Shown piece after piece: positions 1 to 5,452 of a DNA stretch of 8,131 bases. The notes under the pieces were generated by a model. That model was not told the DNA's origin. It did no database searches and saw nothing but the letters and a program-made list of their open reading frames with translations. The position numbers and the translations under genes were made by a program. Source of the DNA: JAIVJN01 sp036732565 (GTDB lineage Bacteria; Acidobacteriota; Vicinamibacteria; Vicinamibacterales; UBA2999); assembly GCA_036732565.1 (NCBI GenBank), contig DAINCF010000323.1, forward strand, positions 1-8,131. Reading direction: 5' to 3'. Numbering within the stretch: position 1 is the first letter of the stretch; each line of letters opens with the position of its first letter.

Positions 1-5
1 AGTAC

Positions 6-124
6 GTTGCGAAATTGTACGTAGCGCAGGCCTTCAAGCCTGCCTCAGCGGTGAGAGCCGGCCCACCGGCGTGTTTGGCAGGCCTGAAGGCCTGCGCTAC
101 GTACGCCATCGGAGATTTCGCAAC
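6..124. repeat. REP doublet (REPIN-like composite palindrome)
   Basis: Two 28-nt units at 17-44 and 77-104 are inverted copies of each other with a single mismatch. Each carries the core gcaggcct/aggcctgc and ends in gctacgtac. Outside them a second arm, gttgcgaaat at 6-15, pairs perfectly with atttcgcaac at 115-124. Between the units, gccgg at 57-61 faces ccggc at 66-70. The whole stretch can therefore fold into one long nested hairpin. This is the architecture of REP doublets, which are normally spread by RAYT transposases acting in trans; no RAYT gene is present here. The element lies just downstream of atpB and fills the gene-free left end. Short open frames across it are spurious. Confidence 0.85.
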
Positions 125-136
125 CCGCTCTAAGGG

Positions 137-159
137 TTTCGTGGGGCGGCCCCACGAAA
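137..159 (-). terminator. Hairpin just after atpB, no U-tract
   Basis: A perfect 10-bp stem (tttcgtgggg at 137-146, ccccacgaaa at 150-159) with a 3-nt loop starts 8 bases past the atpB stop. No T-run follows on either strand, so it is not a classical intrinsic terminator. It could stabilise the mRNA 3' end or work with Rho. The stem is seen directly; its role is inferred. Confidence 0.45.
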
Positions 160-166
160 GACAGTC

Positions 167-883
167 TCAGTGGTGCTCTTCGGTCGCGGTCGCGGCGCTC
201 AGGTAGATCGCGGTCAGCGTCATGAAGATGAACGCCTGCAGCGGGCCCACGATCAGGCCGAGCAGCTGAATCGGGAGTGGGACGATGAGCGGTGCGATGC
301 TGGCGATGATGAGCACGACCAGGTGCTCGCCGAAGATGTTGCCGAAGAGGCGCAGCGTCAGCGACAGCACACGCGACAAGTGGCTGATCACTTCGATCGG
401 CAGCATGATCGGCGCGAGAAAGATCGGGATGCCCGGCGGCGCGGCGAAGTGCTTGAGATACGAAACGATGCCCTGCGCTTTGACACCCTGGAAGTGGTAG
501 TAGAGCCACACGGTCAACGCACAGCCGAGCGGAACGTTGATATTGCTCGTCGGGGCGCCGAGGAATGGGACCTGGCCCATCAGGTTGCCCAGCAGGATGA
601 AGACGAAAATGCCGCCGCACAGGGGCAGGAACTGTCGCCCCTTCCCGTGCCCGATCACGTTCTCCAGCTGGGTGTCGACGAACGCGACCAGGTCTTCGAG
701 CAGGATTTGCAGCCGGCCCGGGTTGTCGACGCTCAGACTCGAGCGGATCAGCAGGCCAATCGCGAGCACGATCAGGACGATCAGACCGCAAAAGACCAGG
801 TAATCGGGGATGTGGGCGCCGAACGGCGCCAACAGGGCGTTGATTGCCTCGACCAGCGGTGATGGGTGCTCTAGCCGTTCCAC
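167..883 (-). CDS. atpB: F0F1 ATP synthase subunit a
   Basis: The 238-residue integral membrane subunit forms the proton half-channels next to the c-ring of the F0 motor, so it acts in the inner membrane in ATP synthesis or hydrolysis. The family signature is clear. The LRLFGN motif contains the essential arginine (R178, counterpart of E. coli R210). It is followed by GEH with E185, and the last helix has LQAFIFMTLTAIYLS with Q216 (counterpart of Q252). Hydrophobic helices lie around residues 28-47, 88-108, 118-131, 155-195 and 202-232. Length is normal for bacteria with a short N-terminus. The start is GTG at 883; no good Shine-Dalgarno precedes it, but no better start exists. A terminator at 994-1029 separates it from the upstream lipoprotein gene, so it probably begins its own transcript; atpI is not seen. 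The remaining atp genes should lie beyond the left edge, past the REP doublet, if the operon continues. Confidence 0.97.
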   Translation of the reverse strand: MERLEHPSPLVEAINALLAPFGAHIPDYLVFCGLIVLIVLAIGLLIRSSLSVDNPGRLQILLEDLVAFVDTQLENVIGHGKGRQFLPLCGGIFVFILLGNLMGQVPFLGAPTSNINVPLGCALTVWLYYHFQGVKAQGIVSYLKHFAAPPGIPIFLAPIMLPIEVISHLSRVLSLTLRLFGNIFGEHLVVLIIASIAPLIVPLPIQLLGLIVGPLQAFIFMTLTAIYLSAATATEEHH

Positions 884-892
884 GACCGGGAG

Positions 893-922
893 ATTGTACT
901 AGATTTCACAAGGTCGGGCCAA
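893..922 (-). promoter_or_regulatory. Candidate sigma70-like promoter of atpB
   Basis: On the minus strand a TACAAT box (893-898, 5 of 6 to the -10 consensus) lies 18 nt downstream of TTGGCC (917-922, 4 of 6 to the -35 consensus). It is between the upstream terminator and the atpB GTG. The -10 box ends only 9 nt before the start codon, so the message would be nearly leaderless. That fits the lack of a Shine-Dalgarno but could be chance. The sequence match is seen; the function is weak inference. Confidence 0.3.
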
Positions 923-993
923 CAAGCAATTGTGAGCAGCATTTTCGCTGGCAGGCCTCGCGTGTTCTGGGCCTGGCTGGCCTTCGGAAGGGC

Positions 994-1029
994 AAAAAAA
1001 TGCCGTGGGACAGGCCCATGTCCCACGGC
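994..1029 (-). terminator. Rho-independent terminator of the lipoprotein gene
   Basis: A perfect 11-bp stem (gccgtgggaca at 1002-1012, tgtcccacggc at 1019-1029) has a 6-nt loop. On the minus strand it is followed almost directly by seven T (the A-run at 994-1000). It begins 35 bases past the stop of the 121-residue lipoprotein gene and isolates that gene from atpB downstream. Confidence 0.9.
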
Positions 1030-1064
1030 TAATGCTGGAAGCACGGAGAGGAGGGAAGAATGAG

Positions 1065-1430
1065 TCAGCGGACGTAGTCGAGATCGCGCTCCCTGAGATG
1101 CAACCCAATCGATTGACCACCGACCACCGCGAATTCCTGGATGCGGCCGGTGACCCGCACTTGCGCGCCGCGCGCCGGCGCGCGGTCATCATTGTCGGCC
1201 ACCACGGTCATCTCGCCCGTGCCATCGTCGATGCGATACATCTTGAGCGGCACGAACGGCACGCCCCACGCGTTGGTGACCGTGCCCGAGACCGTCACGC
1301 TGCGATCCATGTAGCGGCCCGGGTTGGTTTTGAGCTGGTCGATCGAGGCGCCGCTCGCGCATCCCACGGCCAGAGCCGCGCCGAGCGCCACGAGGGCGAC
1401 GGGAGCGACAAACCAGTGGGAACCACGCAT
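1065..1430 (-). CDS. Small putative lipoprotein with OB-fold-like domain
   Basis: The product has 121 residues. The N-terminus is a lipoprotein-type signal: a short polar stretch, a hydrophobic segment (about residues 7-23) and a lipobox-like AVGC with the acceptor cysteine C24. Alanine at -3 is less usual than leucine, so lipidation is likely but not certain. The mature part has alternating strands (VTVSGTV, YRIDDGTGEMTVVAD, AQVRVTGRIQEF) with the strand-turn pattern of small OB-fold domains of the tRNA_anti-like or nucleic-acid-binding type. In envelope lipoproteins such folds often bind ligands other than nucleic acid. No catalytic residues are recognisable and I cannot name a family. The start is firm: ATG with AGGAGG 6 nt upstream. 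It is probably monocistronic, with its own terminator at 994-1029. Confidence 0.8.
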   Translation of the reverse strand: MRGSHWFVAPVALVALGAALAVGCASGASIDQLKTNPGRYMDRSVTVSGTVTNAWGVPFVPLKMYRIDDGTGEMTVVADNDDRAPARGAQVRVTGRIQEFAVVGGQSIGLHLRERDLDYVR

Positions 1431-1436
1431 GGGCGA

Positions 1437-1442
1437 CCTCCT
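1437..1442 (-). promoter_or_regulatory. Strong Shine-Dalgarno (AGGAGG) of the lipoprotein gene
   Basis: A perfect AGGAGG on the minus strand sits 6 nt before the ATG at 1428-1430 and fixes that start. It is the strongest ribosome binding site in the window. The spacer from here to 1675 (about 230 bp) holds no other gene; I see no convincing -35/-10 pair in it. Confidence 0.85.
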
Positions 1443-1605
1443 AGAGACTTCTAATGGTCGCGGTCGAATCGTGAAACCTGCAGCCGGGATACGGCGATGC
1501 CAGCGCCTGCCTGAAGTTTGCGCACCCCGGTGATCCGCCGCGACCGTATGGCACTACTTCAACTCGCGTGCCAGCGTGGAGTGCTCGCGGAATGCGCCAA
1601 GAATG

Positions 1606-1630
1606 GGCGCGTTCTCAGCGAACACGCGCC
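1606..1630 (-). terminator. Candidate hairpin downstream of glnA
   Basis: ggcgcgt (1606-1612) can pair with acgcgcc (1624-1630) around an 11-nt loop, 45 bases past the glnA stop. Only a weak pyrimidine-rich CATTCTT follows on the minus strand. It is in the right place for the glnA transcript end, but the missing U-tract makes it uncertain. Confidence 0.35.
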
Positions 1631-1675
1631 TTCAGATGACACGCCCCGTCCTTCGACGATGACGCGCTGCCCTCG

Positions 1676-3019
1676 TCAGTAGACGCTCAGATACCGGTCG
1701 CGCTCCCAAGGGGACACGTGGCGGATGTAGGCGTCCCATTCCTCGCGCTTGGCCTCGACGAAGTGCTGGACGATGTGCTCGCCCAGCGTGTCGCGGATGA
1801 GATCGTCCTTCTCGAGCTCGTCGAGCGCTTCGCTCAGGTTGGCGGGCAGGTCGTCGATGCGCAGGTGCCGCCGCTCGCGATGGCTCATCTTGTAGATGTT
1901 CTTGTTCACCGGCGGCCCCGGATCTCGCTTCTGATCGATGCCGTCCAGTCCCGCGCGCAGCATGACGGCAAGCGCAAGGTACGGGTTGCATGACGGATCC
2001 GGCATCCGCAGCTCGATGCGCGTCGCCTCGCCGCGAGCGGCCGGCACGCGCACCAACGGGCTGCGGTTCTTCTCGGACCACGCGATCGCGGTCGGCGCCT
2101 CGTACCCGGGGACGAGGCGTTTATAGGAGTTGACCAGCGGGTTCGTGATCGCGCAGAAGCCGCGCGCGTGCGCGAGCAGGCCGCCGATGTACTGCAGGCA
2201 GGTCTCGCTCAATTGCCATTGGCCGTCGGCGTCGAAGAAGGCGTTCTGGGCGCCGCGGAACAGCGACTGATGCGTATGCATGCCCGAGCCGTTGAGGCCG
2301 AAAATTGGCTTCGGCATGAACGTCGCGTGCAGGTTGTTCTTCAGCGCGACGTTCTTCACGACGAAGCGGAACGTGCTGACGTTGTCAGCGGTCCGCAGCA
2401 CATCGTCATAGCGGAAGTCGATCTCGTGTTGCCCTGGCGCGACCTCGTGGTGCGCCGCCTCGACGTGAAACCCCATTTGCTCGAGCGCGAGCACGATCTC
2501 GCGGCGGACGTCTTCGCCGAGATCGACGGGCGCGAGATCGAAGTAGCCGGCCGCATCGTGGGTGTCGGTGGTCGGAGTGCCGTCGCGACGGAGGAACAGG
2601 AAGAACTCCGCTTCGGGCCCGGCCTTCATCGCGAAGCCACGCTCGGCCGCCATCGCGATTACGCGCTTGAGCGTCGTGCGCGGGCAGCCGGCGAACGCCG
2701 AGCCGTCAGGGTTCGCGACGTCACAGATGATGCGGCCGACGCGGGCGCCGCTCGGGTCGGCCCAAGGGAAGACCTGGAACGTGGACAGATCCGGCTTCAA
2801 GTACATGTCCGATTCCTCGATGCGCACGAAGCCTTCGATCGAGGAGCCGTCGAACATCAGGTGACCGTCGAGCGCGTCGCCGAACTGCCGATCCGGCACC
2901 TCGACGTTCTTGATCGCACCAAGGATGTCGGTGAACTGGAGCCGGAGGAACTTGACCCCCTCGCGCTCCGCGCGCTCGAGGATCTGTTGTTTCAGGTCTA
3001 AGGAGGGGCTGACGGCCAT
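1676..3019 (-). CDS. glnA: Type I glutamine synthetase, GSI-alpha form
   Basis: The cytoplasmic dodecameric enzyme makes glutamine from glutamate, ammonium and ATP, the main ammonium assimilation step. The 447 residues match the Bacillus-type length. The N-terminal beta-grasp domain has FTDILGAIKNVE and FDGSSIEGFVRIEESDMYL. The catalytic domain has the metal ligands of GPEAEFF (E136, E138), HHEVAPGQHE (E192, E199), GSGMH (H248) and RIELR (E336). The flap glutamate is E307 in LVPGYEAP, and NRSPLVR binds phosphate. The region around NIYKM (Y376) lacks the adenylylation-site context of the E. coli enzyme. R66 in FVRIEE corresponds to B. subtilis R62, used in glutamine feedback inhibition. I therefore infer direct feedback control and no GlnE adenylylation. 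The start is ATG at 3019 with no clear Shine-Dalgarno; homologues begin at about this point. No glnR, glnB or second glnA is adjacent, and the gene looks monocistronic. Confidence 0.97.
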   Translation of the reverse strand: MAVSPSLDLKQQILERAEREGVKFLRLQFTDILGAIKNVEVPDRQFGDALDGHLMFDGSSIEGFVRIEESDMYLKPDLSTFQVFPWADPSGARVGRIICDVANPDGSAFAGCPRTTLKRVIAMAAERGFAMKAGPEAEFFLFLRRDGTPTTDTHDAAGYFDLAPVDLGEDVRREIVLALEQMGFHVEAAHHEVAPGQHEIDFRYDDVLRTADNVSTFRFVVKNVALKNNLHATFMPKPIFGLNGSGMHTHQSLFRGAQNAFFDADGQWQLSETCLQYIGGLLAHARGFCAITNPLVNSYKRLVPGYEAPTAIAWSEKNRSPLVRVPAARGEATRIELRMPDPSCNPYLALAVMLRAGLDGIDQKRDPGPPVNKNIYKMSHRERRHLRIDDLPANLSEALDELEKDDLIRDTLGEHIVQHFVEAKREEWDAYIRHVSPWERDRYLSVY

Positions 3020-3042
3020 ACCGCGATTCTAAGCCGGCGGTT

Positions 3043-3070
3043 GGCAGGCCTGAAGGCCTGCGCTACGTAC
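3043..3070. repeat. Single intact REP unit upstream of glnA
   Basis: All 28 bases are identical to the right-hand unit at 77-104. The unit holds a perfect internal palindrome (gcaggcct, ga, aggcctgc) and ends in gctacgtac. It starts 23 bases before the glnA start codon, inside the divergent spacer 3020-3232, where the glnA leader would be expected. No inverted partner flanks it, so it is a singlet. Confidence 0.85.
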
Positions 3071-3105
3071 GCTGGCGCGAATTGCCGTCCAATGGGTCCC
3101 GCCCT

Positions 3106-3153
3106 GGGGCGCAGCCTTTAGGGCCTGCCCGGGGCGCAGCCCTCACGCCTGCC
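3106..3153. repeat. Two tandem diverged REP-like units
   Basis: Two adjoining copies, 3106-3129 and 3131-3153, both begin ggggcgcagcc and end gcctgcc. Against the REP unit at 21-44 the first matches about 17 of 24 positions (shared gcgcag and cctgcc ends), so both look like decayed members of the same family. They fill most of the remaining glnA/PDZ spacer; no promoter stands out there. Confidence 0.55.
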
Positions 3154-3219
3154 CTTGGCGCGGAGACTTGGGCCGGCCCAGCCAACCAAGCCGTCAGGAA
3201 CCGCGTCTGAACCGGATGT

Positions 3220-3225
3220 AAGGAG
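3220..3225 (+). promoter_or_regulatory. Shine-Dalgarno (AAGGAG) fixing the PDZ gene start
   Basis: AAGGAG lies 7 nt before the ATG at 3233. It decides for this start over an in-frame TTG at 3155, which would place 26 polar residues in front of the signal peptide and lies at the edge of the repeat array. Confidence 0.85.
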
Positions 3226-3232
3226 CTCAGTT

Positions 3233-4102
3233 ATGCAGAAGACAGGGTTTGGTGTGCTGGCGGCCTTGTTGGCGCTCGGGATCGGTGCCGCCGTTTCGAC
3301 GCTCTTGGCCCAGACGCCCGCTCCGCTCCCGGATCCCGCTCCGAGCCCGCACAGACGTGAGCTCAGGATGTTGGACGGCAGGGGCAGCCGGTTGGGTGTC
3401 AGCGTCCGCGATCTCTCCGCTCAGGCCGGGCAATCGACCGATACTGTGACCAACGGTGTGAGGATCGATCGCGTCGACGGCAATGGCGCGGCCGCGAAAG
3501 CCGGCGTGCGCGAAGGCGATGTGGTGGTCGAGTTCGACGGCGAGCGCGTGCGCTCGGCCCGTCAGTTCTCGCGTCTCGTTCAGGAAACGCCGGATGGACG
3601 CACCGTCAAGATGGGGATCGTGCGCGACGGGCAGAAACAGACCGTCGACGTCACGCCGGAGCGCGCGCTGGCGTGGAACCTCGACATCGACGGCGATCGG
3701 ATTCGCCGTGAGGTCGAACGCGGGTTGGGCGAGGTCGGGCGCCTTCCCTACTACTTTGACTTCGACACCAGGCCCTTCGCGTTCGACTGGGATCGAGACA
3801 TGCGCTCGCGCCCATCGCGTGGCCGTCTTGGCGTGCAGCTCGATAGCCTGAGCCCCCAGCTCGCCGAGTACTTCGGCGCCAAGGATGGAGGAGTCCTCGT
3901 CAGCGGCGTGACGCCCGGATCGCCTGCCGAGAAGGCCGGCCTCAAGGCGGGCGACGTCATCGTCTCCGTCAACGGCTCGCAGGTGCGAGACGTCAACGAG
4001 CTGCGGGGTGAGCTGGCCGACGCGCAAAGCACCGACCTGTCGATCGGCATCGTGCGCGATCGAAAGGAGACGACGCTGAAGGGGGCAGTGCCTCAGCCCT
4101 GA
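3233..4102 (+). CDS. Secreted double-PDZ domain protein without protease domain
   Basis: The product has 289 residues. A Sec signal peptide covers about residues 1-27 (hydrophobic GVLAALLALGIGAAVSTLL, then a plausible cut at or after A26), followed by a proline-rich spacer. PDZ1 runs about 53-141, with the binding loop RLGVSV and the AKAGVREGDVVVEFDG motif. A charged and aromatic linker covers 142-195 (LPYYFDFDTRPFAFDWD). PDZ2 is about 197-285, with GRLGVQL and PAEKAGLKAGDVIVSVNG. There is no trypsin-like His-Asp-Ser domain and no zinc site, so this is not DegP or DegS itself. It could recognise C-terminal or exposed peptides in the periplasm or outside the cell as an adaptor. The N-terminus lacks a lipobox and the protein has no cysteine. 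It is transcribed away from glnA and converges on the sensor gene with a 10-bp overlap. The fold is certain; the partner and role are unknown. Confidence 0.88.
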   Translation: MQKTGFGVLAALLALGIGAAVSTLLAQTPAPLPDPAPSPHRRELRMLDGRGSRLGVSVRDLSAQAGQSTDTVTNGVRIDRVDGNGAAAKAGVREGDVVVEFDGERVRSARQFSRLVQETPDGRTVKMGIVRDGQKQTVDVTPERALAWNLDIDGDRIRREVERGLGEVGRLPYYFDFDTRPFAFDWDRDMRSRPSRGRLGVQLDSLSPQLAEYFGAKDGGVLVSGVTPGSPAEKAGLKAGDVIVSVNGSQVRDVNELRGELADAQSTDLSIGIVRDRKETTLKGAVPQP

Positions 4103-4112
4103 ACGGGCTGAG
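4092..4112. terminator. Hairpin spanning both convergent stop codons
   Basis: ctcagccc (4092-4099) and gggctgag (4105-4112) form a perfect 8-bp stem with a 5-nt loop. The plus-strand TGA (4100-4102) lies in the loop and the minus-strand TGA (complement of 4093-4095) lies in the stem. Neither side has a T-run. It may serve as a two-way transcript end for the PDZ and sensor genes; that role is inferred. Confidence 0.45.
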
Positions 4113-5337
4113 AGGATTCGGCGGGCTCGGCGGCGGGCATCGAGCCCACGAGCGTGGCGAGCTGGGCGGCGAAGATCGACGCGAGCGCGGAGGTGGTTTC
4201 ACCGATACGCTCGACGTGCCGCACTTCGCCGGAGAGCACGCCGATCGATCCGGTCGGCCCCACCAATGGCACCGCGATCGCCGCGGGCGCGCCATCGCGA
4301 GCAGACGTGGTACGGCGGGCGCCGTGGCGGAACGCGGCGGCCGTCAAGTTCTCCGAGTTCAAGGGCAGCGCGCCAACGTGAGCCAGCAGGCGGTCGTCGT
4401 AGCCACAGTACGCGACCGGTACGAGGGACGTGGCATCGGCGGACGTCACCCACACGACGAGGCCAGTGGCATCGAGAACATCGGCGGCGCGCTCGAGCAG
4501 CGGCCCGATCTGATCGCCATTCGAGACGCGCGCGAGGTCGGCACAGAGCTGCGCGGCCTCGGGCAGCCGTGGGACGGGAGCCGATGCCCCTCGGTTCCGC
4601 TCGGAGCTACCTTGAGCAATGTCGAAGGGTGGCGGCACTTTCGCACCCACGGGTTGCAGGGGACGAGGCGGCGGGGCGACGGGTTCCGGCGTGACCGCGG
4701 GAGGTGGGACCAGCGGGATATCCTCGGCGCCGCTCCTGTCGGGCTCCGCCGCCGGCCGCTGGAACGGCGCCGGGGCCTCTGCCAGCGGTAACAACAGCAG
4801 GGCACACAGTGCCCATGCTCCGAGGATGGCGGCGAGCAGCATGTACTGTTCGCGCCTCAATCCCGCTTCGCGCGCGTCACCGGCGGCCAGCACGCGATTC
4901 CGTGCGCCAACGATCTGGAGTCGGATGGCGTCCAGCTGATCGCGACACTCGGTGAAGACGATGTCCGAGGCCAGCAACTCCTGGTTCTCGCGCAGGAACC
5001 CACGCGCGCGTTTCTCGGCGGCGGTCAGCTTGGCCATCGCCTCCACCGCGATCGGGTTGCCGCTCGGATCGATCTCCCCGAGAGACGTCAGCGACGTCTG
5101 CAACTCGTCGACGAGGACGGTGCTGCGCGACACCCAGAACGGCGAGCCCTGGCCCGGCGCGACGTAGGCGTGAAGCGCCGCGCGCAGATCGGCGGTTGAG
5201 GTCAGTGCACGATCGGCGAGGTCGATGGCGTAGCGTGACGTGCTGGTGTTCTGTCGAAGCGCCCGCTCGCCTTGAATCGCCCGATAAGCCAACCCGGCGG
5301 TTGCTACAAGCGCCGTGAGCACCACGGCGAGGCGCAT
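4093..5337 (-). CDS. Two-TM sensor protein with cytoplasmic GAF domain, no output domain
   Basis: The product has 414 residues from the ATG at 5337. TM1 is about residues 3-20. A mostly helical segment (21-163) probably lies outside the membrane, like the helical-bundle sensor regions of chemoreceptors or CHASE3 proteins. TM2 is about 166-186. A proline-rich linker follows (187-258), and then a GAF domain (about 259-400; core VVWVTSADA, AIAVPLVGPTGSIGVLSGE). No histidine kinase, GGDEF, EAL, HAMP or methyl-accepting domain is present, so it must signal through a partner or act by binding alone. The frame stays open upstream to a TTG at 5409, but those 24 residues are encoded partly by the GC-rich repeat, so ATG 5337 is preferred; its Shine-Dalgarno is weak. 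Linker residues 236-246 (PPFDIAQGSSE) look like an absorbed dispersed repeat. It lies 115 bp downstream of ccdA on the same strand and may be the last gene of that operon. Confidence 0.75.
   Translation of the reverse strand: MRLAVVLTALVATAGLAYRAIQGERALRQNTSTSRYAIDLADRALTSTADLRAALHAYVAPGQGSPFWVSRSTVLVDELQTSLTSLGEIDPSGNPIAVEAMAKLTAAEKRARGFLRENQELLASDIVFTECRDQLDAIRLQIVGARNRVLAAGDAREAGLRREQYMLLAAILGAWALCALLLLPLAEAPAPFQRPAAEPDRSGAEDIPLVPPPAVTPEPVAPPPRPLQPVGAKVPPPFDIAQGSSERNRGASAPVPRLPEAAQLCADLARVSNGDQIGPLLERAADVLDATGLVVWVTSADATSLVPVAYCGYDDRLLAHVGALPLNSENLTAAAFRHGARRTTSARDGAPAAIAVPLVGPTGSIGVLSGEVRHVERIGETTSALASIFAAQLATLVGSMPAAEPAESSQPVQG
4601..4632 (-). repeat. Dispersed-repeat-like segment inside the sensor linker
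   Basis: Read on the minus strand, this segment runs from ccacccttcgacattgctc on through aaggtagctccga. From memory it resembles the widespread 'CCTTCGAC..GCTCAGGGTAG' dispersed repeat of environmental bacterial genomes, whose translation gives the typical PFD.AQG peptide. Here it encodes linker residues 236-246 in frame. Only one copy lies in the window, so its repetitive nature is not shown by this sequence. Confidence 0.45.
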
Positions 5338-5376
5338 CCAGCGTTGAGTCAAAGCGAGGACAGGATAACAGATGGC

Positions 5377-5440
5377 TCGAGACTTGGGACCTGCGACTTG
5401 GGGCCGCAAGACCCAGGTCTCGGGTCTCAGGCCTGCGCCG
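5377..5440. repeat. GC-rich intergenic repeat between ccdA and the sensor gene
   Basis: This run contains gacttggg twice (5381-5388, 5395-5402, 14-bp period) and overlapping ggtctc/gggtctc units. The reverse complement of 5405-5424 matches 8063-8072 joined to 8080-8089 exactly (cccgagacct and gggtcttgcg); the right-hand copy has 7 extra bases between the halves. The two regions are therefore inverted members of one family. It occupies most of the ccdA-sensor spacer and provides the unlikely TTG start at 5409. Confidence 0.7.
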
Positions 5441-5452
5441 ACTGCGACTGTT

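Noticed and set aside
1..124. CRISPR-like repeats
   Set aside because: The units are inverted, not direct, with only two copies, no regular spacers and no cas genes.
15..206. Short plus-strand open frame over the REP doublet
   Set aside because: Its peptide (AGLKACATY) is simply the translated REP core, commonly seen as a spurious ORF; it also runs into the atpB 3' end on the wrong strand.
1545..1578. Weak inverted repeat tggcac/gtgcca between the lipoprotein gene and glnA
   Set aside because: Only 6 bp per arm with a long loop; not separable from chance.
2168..3001. Long plus-strand open frame (277 residues) opposite glnA
   Set aside because: It is antisense to a fully conserved glutamine synthetase, its composition is rich in R, E, V and A as expected from GC-rich shadow frames, and it has no recognisable motif.
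3169..3180. 12-bp palindrome tgggccggccca upstream of the PDZ gene
   Set aside because: A perfect palindrome, but made only of GC-rich words expected by chance at this base composition, with no second copy to support an operator.
3155..3232. Upstream in-frame extension of the PDZ protein from TTG 3155
   Set aside because: The ATG at 3233 has AAGGAG at the right distance and begins a proper signal peptide, which the extension would bury.
3227..4027. Minus-strand open frame of 266 residues opposite the PDZ gene
   Set aside because: It is a shadow of clear PDZ motifs on the plus strand, with no start signal and no family resemblance.
5338..5409. N-terminal extension of the sensor from TTG 5409
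   Set aside because: The TTG and following codons lie in an intergenic repeat; ATG 5337 begins immediately before TM1.
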